Shown here piece after piece: positions 28,578 to 37,403 of a stretch of DNA of 64,000 bases. Below the pieces are notes generated by a model, which searched no databases, was not told where the DNA came from, and saw nothing but the letters and a program-made list of their open reading frames with translations. Numbering within the stretch: the stretch's first letter is position 1; the number at the start of each line of letters is the position of its first letter. Source of the stretch: Mycolicibacterium anyangense (lineage in GTDB: Bacteria > Actinomycetota > Actinomycetes > Mycobacteriales > Mycobacteriaceae); NCBI RefSeq assembly GCF_010731855.1, contig NZ_AP022620.1, positions 5,518,001-5,582,000 on the forward strand. The letters are read 5' to 3'. The translations under genes were made by a program, and so were the position numbers.

Positions 28578-30242
28578 ATGATTCGAGCTCGTGTTCGCGG
28601 TCCCTGGGGGCGTTCGGGCCCCCTGGTTCGGGGCACGAGCACGCTGAGCCGGGCCATCGCGCAGATCTGGCGCCGGTCGCTTCAGTTGCGTGTCGTCGTG
28701 CTGACGTTGGGTCTGTCGCTGGCCGTCATCCTGGTTCTCGGTTTCGTGCTGACCAGTCAGATCACCAACCGGGTGCTCGACGTGAAAGTGCATGCCGCCA
28801 CCGAGGAGATCGACCGGGCGCGCAACACCGTCAGTGGCATCGTCAGCGGTGAAGAGGCGCGTTCCCTGGACAGCAGCCTGCAGCTGGCCCGCAACACCCT
28901 GATCTCCAAGACCGGCCAATCCTCGGGTGCCGCGCTGGCGGGCACGTTCGACGCGGTGCTGATGGTTCCCGGTGACGGGCCGCGGGCGGCGACGGCGGCA
29001 GGTCCCGTCGAGCAGATCCCGAAGTCCTTGCGAGACTTCGTCAAAGCCGGCCAGGTGAGCTACCAGTACTCGACCGTGCGGACCGAATCGTTCTCCGGGC
29101 CGGCGCTGCTGATCGGTACCCCGGTGCCGGCCAGGGTCCCGAATCTTGAGCTCTACCTGGTGTTCCCGCTCAACAGCGAGGAAAGCACCATCACCCTGGT
29201 ACGCGGCACCATGGCCACCGGCGGTCTGGTGCTACTGGTGCTGCTGGCCGGGATCGCGCTGCTGATCTCGCGGCAGGTGGTGCTGCCGGTGCGGTCGGCG
29301 TCCCGGATCGCCGAGCGGTTCGCCGAAGGGCACCTGTCCGAGCGGATGCCGGTGCGCGGCGAGGACGATATGGCCCGTCTCGGGGTGTCGTTCAACGACA
29401 TGGCCGAAAGCCTGCAGCGTCAGATCACTCAGCTCGAAGAGTTCGGTAACCTGCAGCGCCGCTTCACCTCCGACGTCAGCCACGAACTGCGCACACCGCT
29501 GACTACGGTGCGGATGGCCGCCGACCTGATCTATGACCACTCCGAGGAGCTCGACCCGGCGCTGAGGCGCTCCATCGAGCTGATGGTCAACGAGTTGGAC
29601 CGGTTCGAGACGCTGCTCAACGATCTGCTGGAGATCTCCCGGCACGACGCCGGTGTCGCCGAGCTGTCAGTGGAGGCCGTCGACCTGCGCTCGACGGTCA
29701 ACAAAGCGCTGGGCAATGTCGGGCATCTGGCCGATGACGCCGGTATCGAACTTCAGGTCGAACTGCCCGAGCAGGAAGTCATCGCCGAGGTGGATCCCCG
29801 CCGCGTCGAACGCATCCTGCGCAACCTGATCGCCAACGCGATCGACCATGCCGAACGCAAGCCGGTGCTGATCCGGATGGCCGCCGACGAGGACACCGTC
29901 GCCGTCACCGTCCGGGACTTCGGTGTCGGGTTGCGCCCGGGCGAGGAGAAGCTGGTGTTCAGCCGGTTCTGGCGCTCGGACCCGTCACGGGTGCGTCGCT
30001 CCGGCGGAACCGGGTTGGGGCTGGCCATCAGCATCGAAGACGCGCGGCTGCACCAGGGCCGGCTGGAGGCGTGGGGTGAACCCGGCAAGGGCGCCTGCTT
30101 CCGGCTGACCCTGCCCCTGGTGCGTGGCCACAAGGTGACCACCAGCCCGCTGCCGCTGAAACCCGTTGCCACGCCGCGCCTGGAGGGCCGCAAGGAGCAA
30201 CGTCAACTCCGGCAGCGCGAACCCGCGCAGGAGAGCGTGTGA
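28578..30242 (+). CDS. mtrB: Sensor histidine kinase MtrB
   Basis: 554 aa (M. tuberculosis 567). Two membrane segments (about 33-55 and 210-232) enclose an extracytoplasmic sensor region of roughly 150 residues. Then come HAMP (about 235-285), HisKA with phospho-acceptor His302 in SHELRTPL, and an HATPase domain with N, G1 ([12 protein letters not shown]) and G2 (GGTGLGL) boxes. It phosphorylates MtrA. It follows mtrA by 13 nt, and its stop overlaps the lpqB GTG. Confidence 0.97.
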   Translation: MIRARVRGPWGRSGPLVRGTSTLSRAIAQIWRRSLQLRVVVLTLGLSLAVILVLGFVLTSQITNRVLDVKVHAATEEIDRARNTVSGIVSGEEARSLDSSLQLARNTLISKTGQSSGAALAGTFDAVLMVPGDGPRAATAAGPVEQIPKSLRDFVKAGQVSYQYSTVRTESFSGPALLIGTPVPARVPNLELYLVFPLNSEESTITLVRGTMATGGLVLLVLLAGIALLISRQVVLPVRSASRIAERFAEGHLSERMPVRGEDDMARLGVSFNDMAESLQRQITQLEEFGNLQRRFTSDVSHELRTPLTTVRMAADLIYDHSEELDPALRRSIELMVNELDRFETLLNDLLEISRHDAGVAELSVEAVDLRSTVNKALGNVGHLADDAGIELQVELPEQEVIAEVDPRRVERILRNLIANAIDHAERKPVLIRMAADEDTVAVTVRDFGVGLRPGEEKLVFSRFWRSDPSRVRRSGGTGLGLAISIEDARLHQGRLEAWGEPGKGACFRLTLPLVRGHKVTTSPLPLKPVATPRLEGRKEQRQLRQREPAQESV

Positions 30243-32008
30243 CACGCCGGTTGCTGACCGCTGTTCTGGTCGGCCTGGTCGCCCTGATGATCGGTGGTTG
30301 TGCCGGCGTCCCGAATTCCTCAGCGCCGCAAGCGATCGGGACCGTCGAAAGGCCCCAGCCCAAGAGCCTGCCCAAACCCACCCCGGGCATGGACCCCGAC
30401 CAGCTGTTGCGGGAATTCCTCAAGGCGACCGCCGACCCGGCCAACCGGCATCTGGCCGCGCGGCAGTTCCTCACCGAGTCGGCCTCCAGCGCGTGGGACG
30501 ACCAGGGCAGCGCTCTGTTGATCGACAAGGTGGTGTTCATCGAAACCCGCACCGTGGACCGGGTTTCGGTGACCATGAAGGCTGACATCCTGGGCTCGCT
30601 GTCCGACATCGGGGTTTTCGAGACCGCTGACGGTCAACTGCCCGACCCCGGACCCATCGAGCTGGTCCAGACTGCCGACGGATGGCGCATCAACAAGCTG
30701 CCCAACGGTGTGTTCCTGGACTGGCAGCAGTTCCAGGCTACCTACAAGCGCAACACGCTGTACTTCGTCGATCCGACCGGCAAGACCGTCGTGCCCGACC
30801 CGCGCTACGTCGCGGTGTCCGACTCCGATCAGCTCGCCACCGAACTGGTGACCAAACTCATCGGCGGCCCACGGCCCGAGATGGCCAAGACGGTGCGCAA
30901 CTTGATGGGCGCGCCGCTGAAGATGATCGGTCCGGTAAGCCGGGCCGACGGCGGGAAGACCGGCATCGGCAAGGGCTACGGCGGCGCACGCATCGAACTG
31001 GAGAACCTGACCACCACCGACCCGCACAGTCGGCAACTGCTTGCCGCACAGATCATTTGGACGCTGGCCCGTTCGGATATCAAGGGGCCGTATGTCATCA
31101 ACGCTGACGGGGCCGCACTCGACGACCGGTTCGCCGACGGGTGGAGCACCACTGATGTGGCGGCCACCGACCCCGGTGTGGTGGACGGCGCCTCGGCGGG
31201 TGTGCACGCGTTGATCGGCGGGTCGATGGTGTCGCTGGACGGTCAGCGCGCCACCCCGGTGCCGGGGTCGTTCGGCTCGATGAACTCTCAGGTCTCGGCG
31301 TCGCTGTCGCGCACCGGGCGTGCCATCGCCTCGGTGGTGGCGCTGCGACCGGGCGCGCCGGACATGGCGTCGTCGTTGTGGATCGGACCCAATGGCGGTG
31401 CTGCTGCCCAGGCGACCGACTCGCGGTCGCTGACCCGGCCGTCGTGGGCGCTGGACGACGCGGTGTGGGTGGTGGTCGACGGCAACAGTGTGGTGCGGGT
31501 GATCCAGGAGGAGGCCTCCGGTCAACCCGCCCGCATCCCCGTCGATTCCGCAGCGGTGACCTCTAGATTCCCCGGCGCCATCACCGAGTTGCAGCTGTCC
31601 CGCGACGGCACCCGCGCCGCGATGGTGATCAATGGACAGGTGATCCTCGCCGGCGTGGAGCAGACGCCGGTCGGCGAGTTCGCGCTGACCTATCCGCGCC
31701 GACTGGGCTTCGGTCTGGGAGCGTCGGTGGTGTCGCTGTCCTGGCGCACCGGTGACGACATGGTGGTCACCCGCACCGACCCGGCTCATCCGGTGTCGTA
31801 TGTGAACCTCGACGGGGTGAACTCCGACGGGCCCAGCGGCAATGTGTCGATGCCGGTGACCGCGGTGGCCGCGAATCCGGCGGCGGTGTACGTCTCCGAT
31901 GCCCGCGGTGTGCTGCAACTGTCCGGAACGAATGGCGAGAACGGCCAAACCTGGTCGGATGTCCGGCCTTTCATGGTGGGCGGTGCCGTCCCGGTGTTGC
32001 CGGGCTGA
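30239..32008 (+). CDS. lpqB: Lipoprotein LpqB (MtrAB accessory)
   Basis: 589-aa lipoprotein. The signal ends in a lipobox LMIGGC with Cys21 as the acylated residue. A GerMN-type domain lies at about 55-260 and a beta-propeller-like region covers the remainder. LpqB binds the MtrB sensor domain and tunes MtrA phosphorylation. GTG 30239 overlaps the mtrB stop (GTGA). In M. tuberculosis Rv3243c and comF follow; here an accessory toxin cassette is placed immediately downstream. Confidence 0.96.
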   Translation: MTRRLLTAVLVGLVALMIGGCAGVPNSSAPQAIGTVERPQPKSLPKPTPGMDPDQLLREFLKATADPANRHLAARQFLTESASSAWDDQGSALLIDKVVFIETRTVDRVSVTMKADILGSLSDIGVFETADGQLPDPGPIELVQTADGWRINKLPNGVFLDWQQFQATYKRNTLYFVDPTGKTVVPDPRYVAVSDSDQLATELVTKLIGGPRPEMAKTVRNLMGAPLKMIGPVSRADGGKTGIGKGYGGARIELENLTTTDPHSRQLLAAQIIWTLARSDIKGPYVINADGAALDDRFADGWSTTDVAATDPGVVDGASAGVHALIGGSMVSLDGQRATPVPGSFGSMNSQVSASLSRTGRAIASVVALRPGAPDMASSLWIGPNGGAAAQATDSRSLTRPSWALDDAVWVVVDGNSVVRVIQEEASGQPARIPVDSAAVTSRFPGAITELQLSRDGTRAAMVINGQVILAGVEQTPVGEFALTYPRRLGFGLGASVVSLSWRTGDDMVVTRTDPAHPVSYVNLDGVNSDGPSGNVSMPVTAVAANPAAVYVSDARGVLQLSGTNGENGQTWSDVRPFMVGGAVPVLPG

Positions 32009-32101
32009 CGGAGTACAACTGTCGCGCGACGGCGGAACGTTCCCTGTCGTGGCTGCTGTTGCGTAGCGGTATCGTTCATTCCTGCAGATCAGCTGGGTGA
32101 A

Positions 32102-32130
32102 TTGTGGTAACGACGCCCAGGCGCTAGCGT
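32102..32130 (+). promoter_or_regulatory. Candidate promoter of the esx/toxin cassette
   Basis: TTGTGG (32102-32107), 17-nt spacer, TAGCGT (32125-32130). A start site 7-8 nt downstream would coincide with the ATG at 32138, and no Shine-Dalgarno sequence precedes that ATG, so the first message could be leaderless. Both hexamers are only moderate matches. Confidence 0.35.
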
Positions 32131-32137
32131 TTGCTCC

Positions 32138-32452
32138 ATGAGTGGGGATAATGGCGTCTTGAAGGTGGACCCTGCGGCCCTGCGTGGGGTGTGTGAGGCC
32201 CTGACCGCCGGGGCGCAGCATCTGCAGGCGGGTCTGCGCAGCCTGGACACCGATGCCCAGCAGGTGCTCGGCACGTGGGAAGGATCAGCGGGGACGTCGT
32301 ACGGTGCTGCCTGGCGGCAATGGCACGACGGCTCGCTCAAGGTGCAGCAGGCTTTGGCGACGATTGCTGAGCGGCTCGGCCAGGCAGGACAGGCGTTCGA
32401 CGCTCATGAGCAGGCCGCGGCGACACAGCTGGGGAGCGTGCATCGTGGCTGA
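32138..32452 (+). CDS. esxF: WXG100 protein, EsxF-like
   Basis: 104-aa helical-hairpin WXG100 protein. The turn motif is Trp47-Glu-Gly49, flanked by two amphipathic helices. Length, start (LKVDPAAL) and the GASG-like SAGTSYGAAW segment resemble EsxF (Rv3905c, 103 aa), which with EsxE forms a pore-forming heterodimer needed for CpnT export in M. tuberculosis. It is first in a cassette whose next genes match esxE, cpnT and the immunity gene in the same order. The symbol reflects that likeness, not proven orthology. Confidence 0.85.
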   Translation: MSGDNGVLKVDPAALRGVCEALTAGAQHLQAGLRSLDTDAQQVLGTWEGSAGTSYGAAWRQWHDGSLKVQQALATIAERLGQAGQAFDAHEQAAATQLGSVHRG

Positions 32453-32735
32453 GGCATTCGCCGTCGATCTCGACGGGCTCGCCGACCTCATCGAGCGCAT
32501 GGCCGAGTACCAACGAGTGGTCGACTCCATGTTGGAGGAGTGCGATGTCGTGGTGGCGCAACTGCACACGCAGTGGGAGGGGGTTGCCAGCGAGTCGCAT
32601 GCCGCTGTGCATCAGCAGTGGAAGGAGGGAGCCGACCTGATGCGGCACGCGCTGGCGCAGCTGCGTTCGGCAGGTTCACATGCCCACACGTCCTACACCG
32701 GCGCGGTCGAGGCGAATCTGAAGATCTGGGGCTGA
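32445..32735 (+). CDS. esxE: WXG100 protein, EsxE-like
   Basis: 96 aa from GTG 32445, overlapping the esxF-like stop by 8 nt, so the pair is translationally coupled and probably makes a 1:1 dimer. The WXG turn is Trp44-Glu-Gly46. The C-terminal half (ALAQLRSAG...YTGAVEANL) strongly resembles EsxE (Rv3904c, 90 aa). Family knowledge: EsxE-EsxF move CpnT across the outer membrane and insert in it. No ESX secretion core (EccC and partners) lies in the window, so export would depend on a system elsewhere. Confidence 0.85.
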   Translation: MAEAFAVDLDGLADLIERMAEYQRVVDSMLEECDVVVAQLHTQWEGVASESHAAVHQQWKEGADLMRHALAQLRSAGSHAHTSYTGAVEANLKIWG

Positions 32736-32761
32736 CATGATCCCCGTGGGGATTCGGCATT

Positions 32762-35500
32762 ATGGGTGAGCCGTTACGGGTGGATCCTGCGGCGCTCTCC
32801 GGTGCGGGCTCGTCGGTCGCGGGACTCAGTGCTGGCGTTGAGGCGGCGGTGAGTTCGTTGACCGCGGCGTACAACGCTGACACGGGCCAGGATGCGGCGG
32901 GAGCCGCTTTCGGATTGGCCTACCAGGACTCTGCCAAGGCGTTGGTCTCGGCGGTGGCCAAAGGTGTCAACGCGTTGCGGCACGTTGGTTATCTGATCCA
33001 AGGCTCGGCGGCCATCTATTCGCGTGCCGAAGCCGCGGCCGATATCAGCGGCGCGGCATCGCCTTTGCCGCTACCAGTCGAGCCGCCGGCGTATGCGGCG
33101 CCCGGCCGCACACCAGATGTCAACGGACCCGGTCAAATTGCGCCGATATTGTGGTATCTGGTCGAGGCCCTGGTGGGGGATGTGTGGCCGAACGGTGAGC
33201 CGAGCGAGCTCAGAGCTGCCGCTGCTGCGTGGAACGCCTTTGCCGCGCCGTTGAATGCGGTGACCGGTCAGAATGCGGGTGCCACCGCCACTATTGGCGC
33301 TCAGCAGATGCCCGCCAGAGAGCGGATGCAAACCGCGGTGCACGAAATAGGCACCGCGATGGCATCTTTGGCTGGCGAGGCCCAACAGCTGGCGAACCAG
33401 CTGAGCAGCTTCGCATCCGACGTCGAAGCAACGCAGAACGCAATTCGTGACCTGCTGAACAAGCTCGCCTCAGTGGTGGGATCGATCTTCGACAAGGGCA
33501 TCCTCGGCACCGTTATCGAGCTGGTCACCGATGACGCCGAAGAGAAGATCCGCGAGGTTGCCAACGACATCAAGGCGGTCGTCGCCAACCACAAGAGGCA
33601 GTCGGCGGCGCGCAAGGATCTGTTGGCGCAATTGGTCAACGGGATCACGAACTACTCGCGCGCCATAGAGATTCTGCTACGGGTGGAGATGGTCAACTAC
33701 CTCGGCGAGGACGCTGGCCGGGTCGCGGCCAACATCACCGACGCCTTCACTGACACCATGACCGGCGTTGGACTGCAAGCCATTAATGCCGTCGGCGGAC
33801 TGGCGACGGGCTTCGACCCCATCGGTGACCCGAAGGGCACGTGGGAGACGATCGAAGGCTTGGGTAGGCAGGCGCTGACCCTCAATCCAATGACCGCACC
33901 TGTAGCGTTCGCCACCGACCCGCACGGTTCTATTGACATCGTCAAGGACCTCACGCATTTCGACGACATCGTCACCAGCGACCGTCCTTTCCTTGGCGTT
34001 GGCAAATTGGGGTTCGACGTCGCCACGATAGGGGTCCCCGGCGGATCAGCTGCCAAGGCGGGTGCGGCTGCGCGGGCAGCAGAAAGAGCCGCTGCACGTG
34101 GCGAATTGCCTACCACTGAACGGGTTGAGATTGATTCACCCGGGATGCGCCCCGCGGCAGGTGATGTGAACGCAGTTGAGCAAGGTGCCGACGGGGTCAC
34201 CGCGAAACTCGACGAGCTGAACAAGACGACTCTCGACAGCGGCCAGTCGCCCGCCGGCAGCCCCGGCCCGCTACCGAAATCCCCAGAACCCGGCGGTCCG
34301 CTGGCACCGCGTGACCCTGTGCCGAGCGATTCCGGCCCAGGACCAACGGGTGGGAGGCCGACGTCCGCGCCGACATCGGCTGATCCGGTGCCCTCTCCGG
34401 TCACGCACGCTGCTGACGGTAACTCTGCGCCGAAGGGTGAAGTCCATTCTGCGCCAGGAGTTTCCGAGGGGGCCACATCGCCGGCGGGTGCGCCGGGTTC
34501 GGGCCACGCCGAGGCCGGCCAGCCAGCCCCGGCTGGTTCTCCAGCCGAAGGTTCGCTAGGTGGCGCGAGCAGTCACAGCTCCGACGCCACGGCGTCAGCG
34601 GGCGGCGCCCCTGGTGACCGGGTTCCCGCGTTGGTGGGAGCGCACGGGGCCGAGGGCGCAGCCGATGGAGCGGGGCATGGTCCGCATCTTGGCGTGGGTG
34701 GTGGAGGTTCTCATGGGGGGTCTGCAGAACACGGGGGCGGTGGGGGAGACCATGGCCACGGGGGAGGTCATGGAGAGCCGCCCAACCACGGCCCTCGCGA
34801 TGGCAATAGCGGTTCAGACGGTCATGGGCCTGGACCCGATGTCGCTACGGGTGGTGATGCCGCCGGTGGACGCGACCTGCTTCGGGCCCACGAGGCTGGG
34901 GAACATTGGACGCCCGTTGACAATGGACCTGACAATCCTCACTATGGCGAGCCACTCGAACATCCGGGTAGCTCTCCTGATCCGGCACCGATCACCGACG
35001 TCAATCGCGACACGTGGCGACTCTTCGAACATCCCGACGAGCTCTACGGCCATGATGCCAATGGTCACGCTCTGACCAAAGAGCAATATGATGCGCGGTA
35101 CCGTGAGCTGCAACCTAATGGCGAGGTATGGGATAACTACCCACCGAATACGGGCGCAGCGGCCGATACACGCGTGCGCTTCAGCTCGATTCGCGCGGTT
35201 ATTGAGCACTTCGGATCGAAGTTGGATCGGATTGGGTGGCCGGGAGGTGAATACCTGGGAATTATGGAGAACGGTGTTCCCGCGGCCTTTGAGGCTCGGG
35301 GTTTACCGATCGGTTCACTAGATAAGCCGTATTATCAATACACATTGACTGGGTTACTACCAGATGGATGGTCGGTAGAAGTGTCAGAAATCGCGCCCGC
35401 ATTCGGCCGCGATGGTGGTGGAATGCAACTTGTTTTTTTTAACAGCAGAGGTGTGGCTGTAAGCGTCGAAGATCTGATCAAAGGCAAGGTGTTGGAATGA
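32762..35500 (+). CDS. cpnT: CpnT-like protein with C-terminal TNT (NAD+ glycohydrolase) domain
   Basis: 912 aa (CpnT 846). Residues 1-100 are WXG100-like (VDPAALSGAGSSV). A helical region to about 420 shares VWPNGEPSELRAAAAAW and EEKIREVANDI features with the CpnT N-terminal domain. A Pro/Ser/Gly linker (about 460-750) includes a segment with ten His (628-692). The TNT domain fills about 755-912. Using CpnT numbering, R757, Y765, H792 and Q822 align with Arg823, Tyr831, Tyr858 and Gln889, with exact spacing (35 residues) from R757 to H792; the catalytic His is therefore Tyr here, so NADase activity may be lost or altered. The stop overlaps the immunity gene ATG. GC falls toward its 3' end. 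Confidence 0.88.
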   Translation: MGEPLRVDPAALSGAGSSVAGLSAGVEAAVSSLTAAYNADTGQDAAGAAFGLAYQDSAKALVSAVAKGVNALRHVGYLIQGSAAIYSRAEAAADISGAASPLPLPVEPPAYAAPGRTPDVNGPGQIAPILWYLVEALVGDVWPNGEPSELRAAAAAWNAFAAPLNAVTGQNAGATATIGAQQMPARERMQTAVHEIGTAMASLAGEAQQLANQLSSFASDVEATQNAIRDLLNKLASVVGSIFDKGILGTVIELVTDDAEEKIREVANDIKAVVANHKRQSAARKDLLAQLVNGITNYSRAIEILLRVEMVNYLGEDAGRVAANITDAFTDTMTGVGLQAINAVGGLATGFDPIGDPKGTWETIEGLGRQALTLNPMTAPVAFATDPHGSIDIVKDLTHFDDIVTSDRPFLGVGKLGFDVATIGVPGGSAAKAGAAARAAERAAARGELPTTERVEIDSPGMRPAAGDVNAVEQGADGVTAKLDELNKTTLDSGQSPAGSPGPLPKSPEPGGPLAPRDPVPSDSGPGPTGGRPTSAPTSADPVPSPVTHAADGNSAPKGEVHSAPGVSEGATSPAGAPGSGHAEAGQPAPAGSPAEGSLGGASSHSSDATASAGGAPGDRVPALVGAHGAEGAADGAGHGPHLGVGGGGSHGGSAEHGGGGGDHGHGGGHGEPPNHGPRDGNSGSDGHGPGPDVATGGDAAGGRDLLRAHEAGEHWTPVDNGPDNPHYGEPLEHPGSSPDPAPITDVNRDTWRLFEHPDELYGHDANGHALTKEQYDARYRELQPNGEVWDNYPPNTGAAADTRVRFSSIRAVIEHFGSKLDRIGWPGGEYLGIMENGVPAAFEARGLPIGSLDKPYYQYTLTGLLPDGWSVEVSEIAPAFGRDGGGMQLVFFNSRGVAVSVEDLIKGKVLE

Positions 35501-36033
35501 TGGTCCCTGAGATCTCTGGAGCGTTGATTGATTGGGCGTCGAACGCAGGTATGAGCTATTCCATCTTCGAATCGGATGGTGCCGCCTGCTTTGCTAATGC
35601 TGGTGGTGAGTACCGCTATTACATACGGGAGAGTGTCGCGGATTCTGGGTGGTACACGGTGACCAAGGCTTCTCGCAATGACCCAGAGTGGCTTGTCTTT
35701 TCCGCAAGTGATTTGGCTGTTGTGGAAAAATACTTCTGGGCTACTTTCGGGGCTGATATTCGCACAGTACAGCGACTGCCGCGCGTGGAATTTCCCACCG
35801 AGTCGGAAGATGTCGCGGATGGTTTCTCGGTCAAACCGTCAGGTCAAGGAGAATCGGTTTTGGTCGATGGCGCCGGTAAGCCTGTTATTCGTGCTGGCGG
35901 GGACGACATCACTGACATCTTCTTGCTTGTGATGATGTCCTATTGTTTGGGTGCTTCTGTAGCCGACTTGAAGTGCTCGTTCACTGATCCGCAGGGAAGG
36001 CCGATATTTCCGATTCGGCCGGTGCGAGATTGA
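35497..36033 (+). CDS. TNT immunity protein (IFT/Imm61-like)
   Basis: 178 aa (Rv3902c, the IFT antitoxin, 176). Start ATG 35497 overlaps the toxin stop; ATG 35500 is an alternative one codon later. Family-like features are the beginning ALIDWASNAGM, a Tyr/Trp-rich strand region (YRYYIRES, GWYTVTKAS) and VVEKYFWATFGADIR. IFT binds TNT and blocks its NAD+ site, which protects the producer. It is markedly richer in A and T than lpqB or comF, indicating recent acquisition of the toxin 3' end plus immunity pair. Retention beside a toxin with a changed catalytic residue suggests some activity or an alternate toxin remains. Confidence 0.82.
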   Translation: MMVPEISGALIDWASNAGMSYSIFESDGAACFANAGGEYRYYIRESVADSGWYTVTKASRNDPEWLVFSASDLAVVEKYFWATFGADIRTVQRLPRVEFPTESEDVADGFSVKPSGQGESVLVDGAGKPVIRAGGDDITDIFLLVMMSYCLGASVADLKCSFTDPQGRPIFPIRPVRD

Positions 36034-36157
36034 ACGGTAAGCCCTGATGCGAAAGAAGAAAATCCCTGTTTGGCGCGCTCTTGGAAGCGGTCACGTTGCT
36101 GGTCAAACGCCGAACACGTCAGCACTGAGCTTCTAGCTTGTACTTTATGAGGTATCG

Positions 36158-36412
36158 ATGACGGCAATTGACTTTCGTGACGCGCATTTGAAAGCGCTGG
36201 CGGCAATCGAAGAAATGGCATCCGAGCAAGGGCTGGGTTCGCTTGTGATACTCGATCAGTTAGTTGTCGAGACGCCCGAAGCTTGGTATTTCCCCTATGA
36301 CTCAGAAGCTTTTGTTGTGCGCGGTGAGATTTCCGAGGCTCTGGCCGGGAACCTGCCAGTGAGAGTGGCGAGGGACGGCACTAGCGTTCGATTCGAACAG
36401 CCAGGAGGCTGA
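36158..36412 (+). CDS. Imm35/YrhB-like putative immunity protein
   Basis: 84 aa. It matches the general look of the YrhB/Imm35 family: a short helix, the strand VETPEAWYFPYDSEAF, then SEALAGNLPVRVARDGTSVRF. Such proteins commonly lie next to polymorphic-toxin immunity genes. It is 124 nt after the Imm61-like gene, has a weak GAGG ribosome site, and shares the low-GC composition. It may protect against a different toxin, perhaps a relic of an exchanged toxin tip. No matching second toxin is visible nearby. Confidence 0.62.
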   Translation: MTAIDFRDAHLKALAAIEEMASEQGLGSLVILDQLVVETPEAWYFPYDSEAFVVRGEISEALAGNLPVRVARDGTSVRFEQPGG

Positions 36413-36456
36413 TCGACAACGCAGCGGCGGCACTTGTCAGGTTTCGCTTCCCCAAA

Positions 36457-36472
36457 TGTGACCCCCGTCACA
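36457..36472. promoter_or_regulatory. CRP-type binding site
   Basis: TGTGACCCCCGTCACA matches the cAMP receptor protein consensus TGTGA-N6-TCACA with no mismatch. It lies 88 nt before the ATG of the following 55-aa gene. AT-rich -10-like sequences (TAAGCT, 36505-36510) would put the site near -52, a usual activator position. Confidence 0.6.
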
Positions 36473-36559
36473 CCCTCTCTCAACCTCGCAGCGAATCACC
36501 TAGCTAAGCTAAATTTCTCGGCCTACCGTGTCCGTATACGGGACGACGAGGAGGTCAAC

Positions 36560-36727
36560 ATGAGCCCGTTGATGACATCGGTGGACATGATTCGTTACGC
36601 GATCGGCGACCAGGTGCGCGAACTCGGCGGCAACGACGAGATGGTGGACCAGATCGCCACCTCCGCCGCCTACGCCGTGTGGATCGGCGCTGCCGCCGAC
36701 GTTGAGCGGCGCTCGGCCGGACTGTAA
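36560..36727 (+). CDS. Small conserved-looking protein of unknown function
   Basis: 55 aa from ATG 36560, preceded by a strong GAGGAGGT ribosome site (36548-36555). The frame extends upstream, but the ribosome site fixes the start here. The protein is mostly helical and acidic in the middle (RELGGNDEMVDQIATSAAYAVWIG) with no cysteines or membrane segment. I do not recognise a family. A perfect CRP-type site upstream and a return to high GC suggest it belongs to the host backbone and not to the toxin cassette. comF follows 46 nt downstream. Confidence 0.7.
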   Translation: MSPLMTSVDMIRYAIGDQVRELGGNDEMVDQIATSAAYAVWIGAAADVERRSAGL

Positions 36728-36773
36728 ATCTGTCGCACCAGATCTGTCGCACCCCGGCGGCACACTGGCGACC

Positions 36774-37403
36774 ATGCTCGACCTGGTCCTGCCGCTGGAG
36801 TGCGGCGGTTGCGGCGCACCGTCGACCAGCTGGTGTGACGGCTGCGCCGCGGCCCTGCAGGTCAAGCCCGACGAGCCGCATCTGGTCACCCCGCGCGTCG
36901 ATCCCGAGGTGCCCGTCTTCGCCCTTGGTCGCTATGCCGGCGCCCGCCGCCAAGCCATCGTCGCGCTCAAGGAACACGGCCGCCGTGACCTGACCGCGCC
37001 GCTGGCGCGCGCCGTCGCCGTCGGCCTTCACCACCTGATCGGCTGGGGCGTTCTCGACACCCCGATCACCGTCGTCCCCGCACCCACCCGTGCCTCAGCG
37101 GCCCGCCGGCGCGGCGGTGACCCGGTCGCCCAGATCGCCAACGTCGCCACCCGCAACCACCCGGGCATCACCGTCCTGAGCGCCCTGCGGACCAAGGCCC
37201 TCGTCCGCGATTCGGTCGGACTCAGCAGCGCCGCGCGCGAAGACAACTTGCGCGGCCGCGTCCGCCTCACCCGTCCTGTCGCCGGACCCGTCGTGCTGAT
37301 CGACGACATCATCACCACGGGAGCGACCGCCCGGGAAGCCGTGCGCACCCTGCAGGCCGCCGGGGCGCACGTGACGGCTGTGCTCACCCTCGCGCACGCC
37401 TGA
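36774..37403 (+). CDS. comF: ComF family phosphoribosyltransferase-like protein
   Basis: 209 aa (Rv3242c 213). An N-terminal zinc-ribbon with four Cys (ECGGCGAP, WCDGC) precedes a PRTase fold with the PRPP loop VVLIDDIITTGAT near residue 175. ComF proteins take part in DNA uptake in competent species; in mycobacteria the role is unproven, and a phosphoribosyltransferase activity is possible. ATG 36774 begins directly at the zinc-ribbon. Confidence 0.9.
   Translation: MLDLVLPLECGGCGAPSTSWCDGCAAALQVKPDEPHLVTPRVDPEVPVFALGRYAGARRQAIVALKEHGRRDLTAPLARAVAVGLHHLIGWGVLDTPITVVPAPTRASAARRRGGDPVAQIANVATRNHPGITVLSALRTKALVRDSVGLSSAAREDNLRGRVRLTRPVAGPVVLIDDIITTGATAREAVRTLQAAGAHVTAVLTLAHA

Noticed and set aside
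34643..34837. PE-PGRS-like protein because of the Gly-rich stretch
   Set aside because: No PE domain precedes it; the Gly/His segment is a linker inside a CpnT-like protein.
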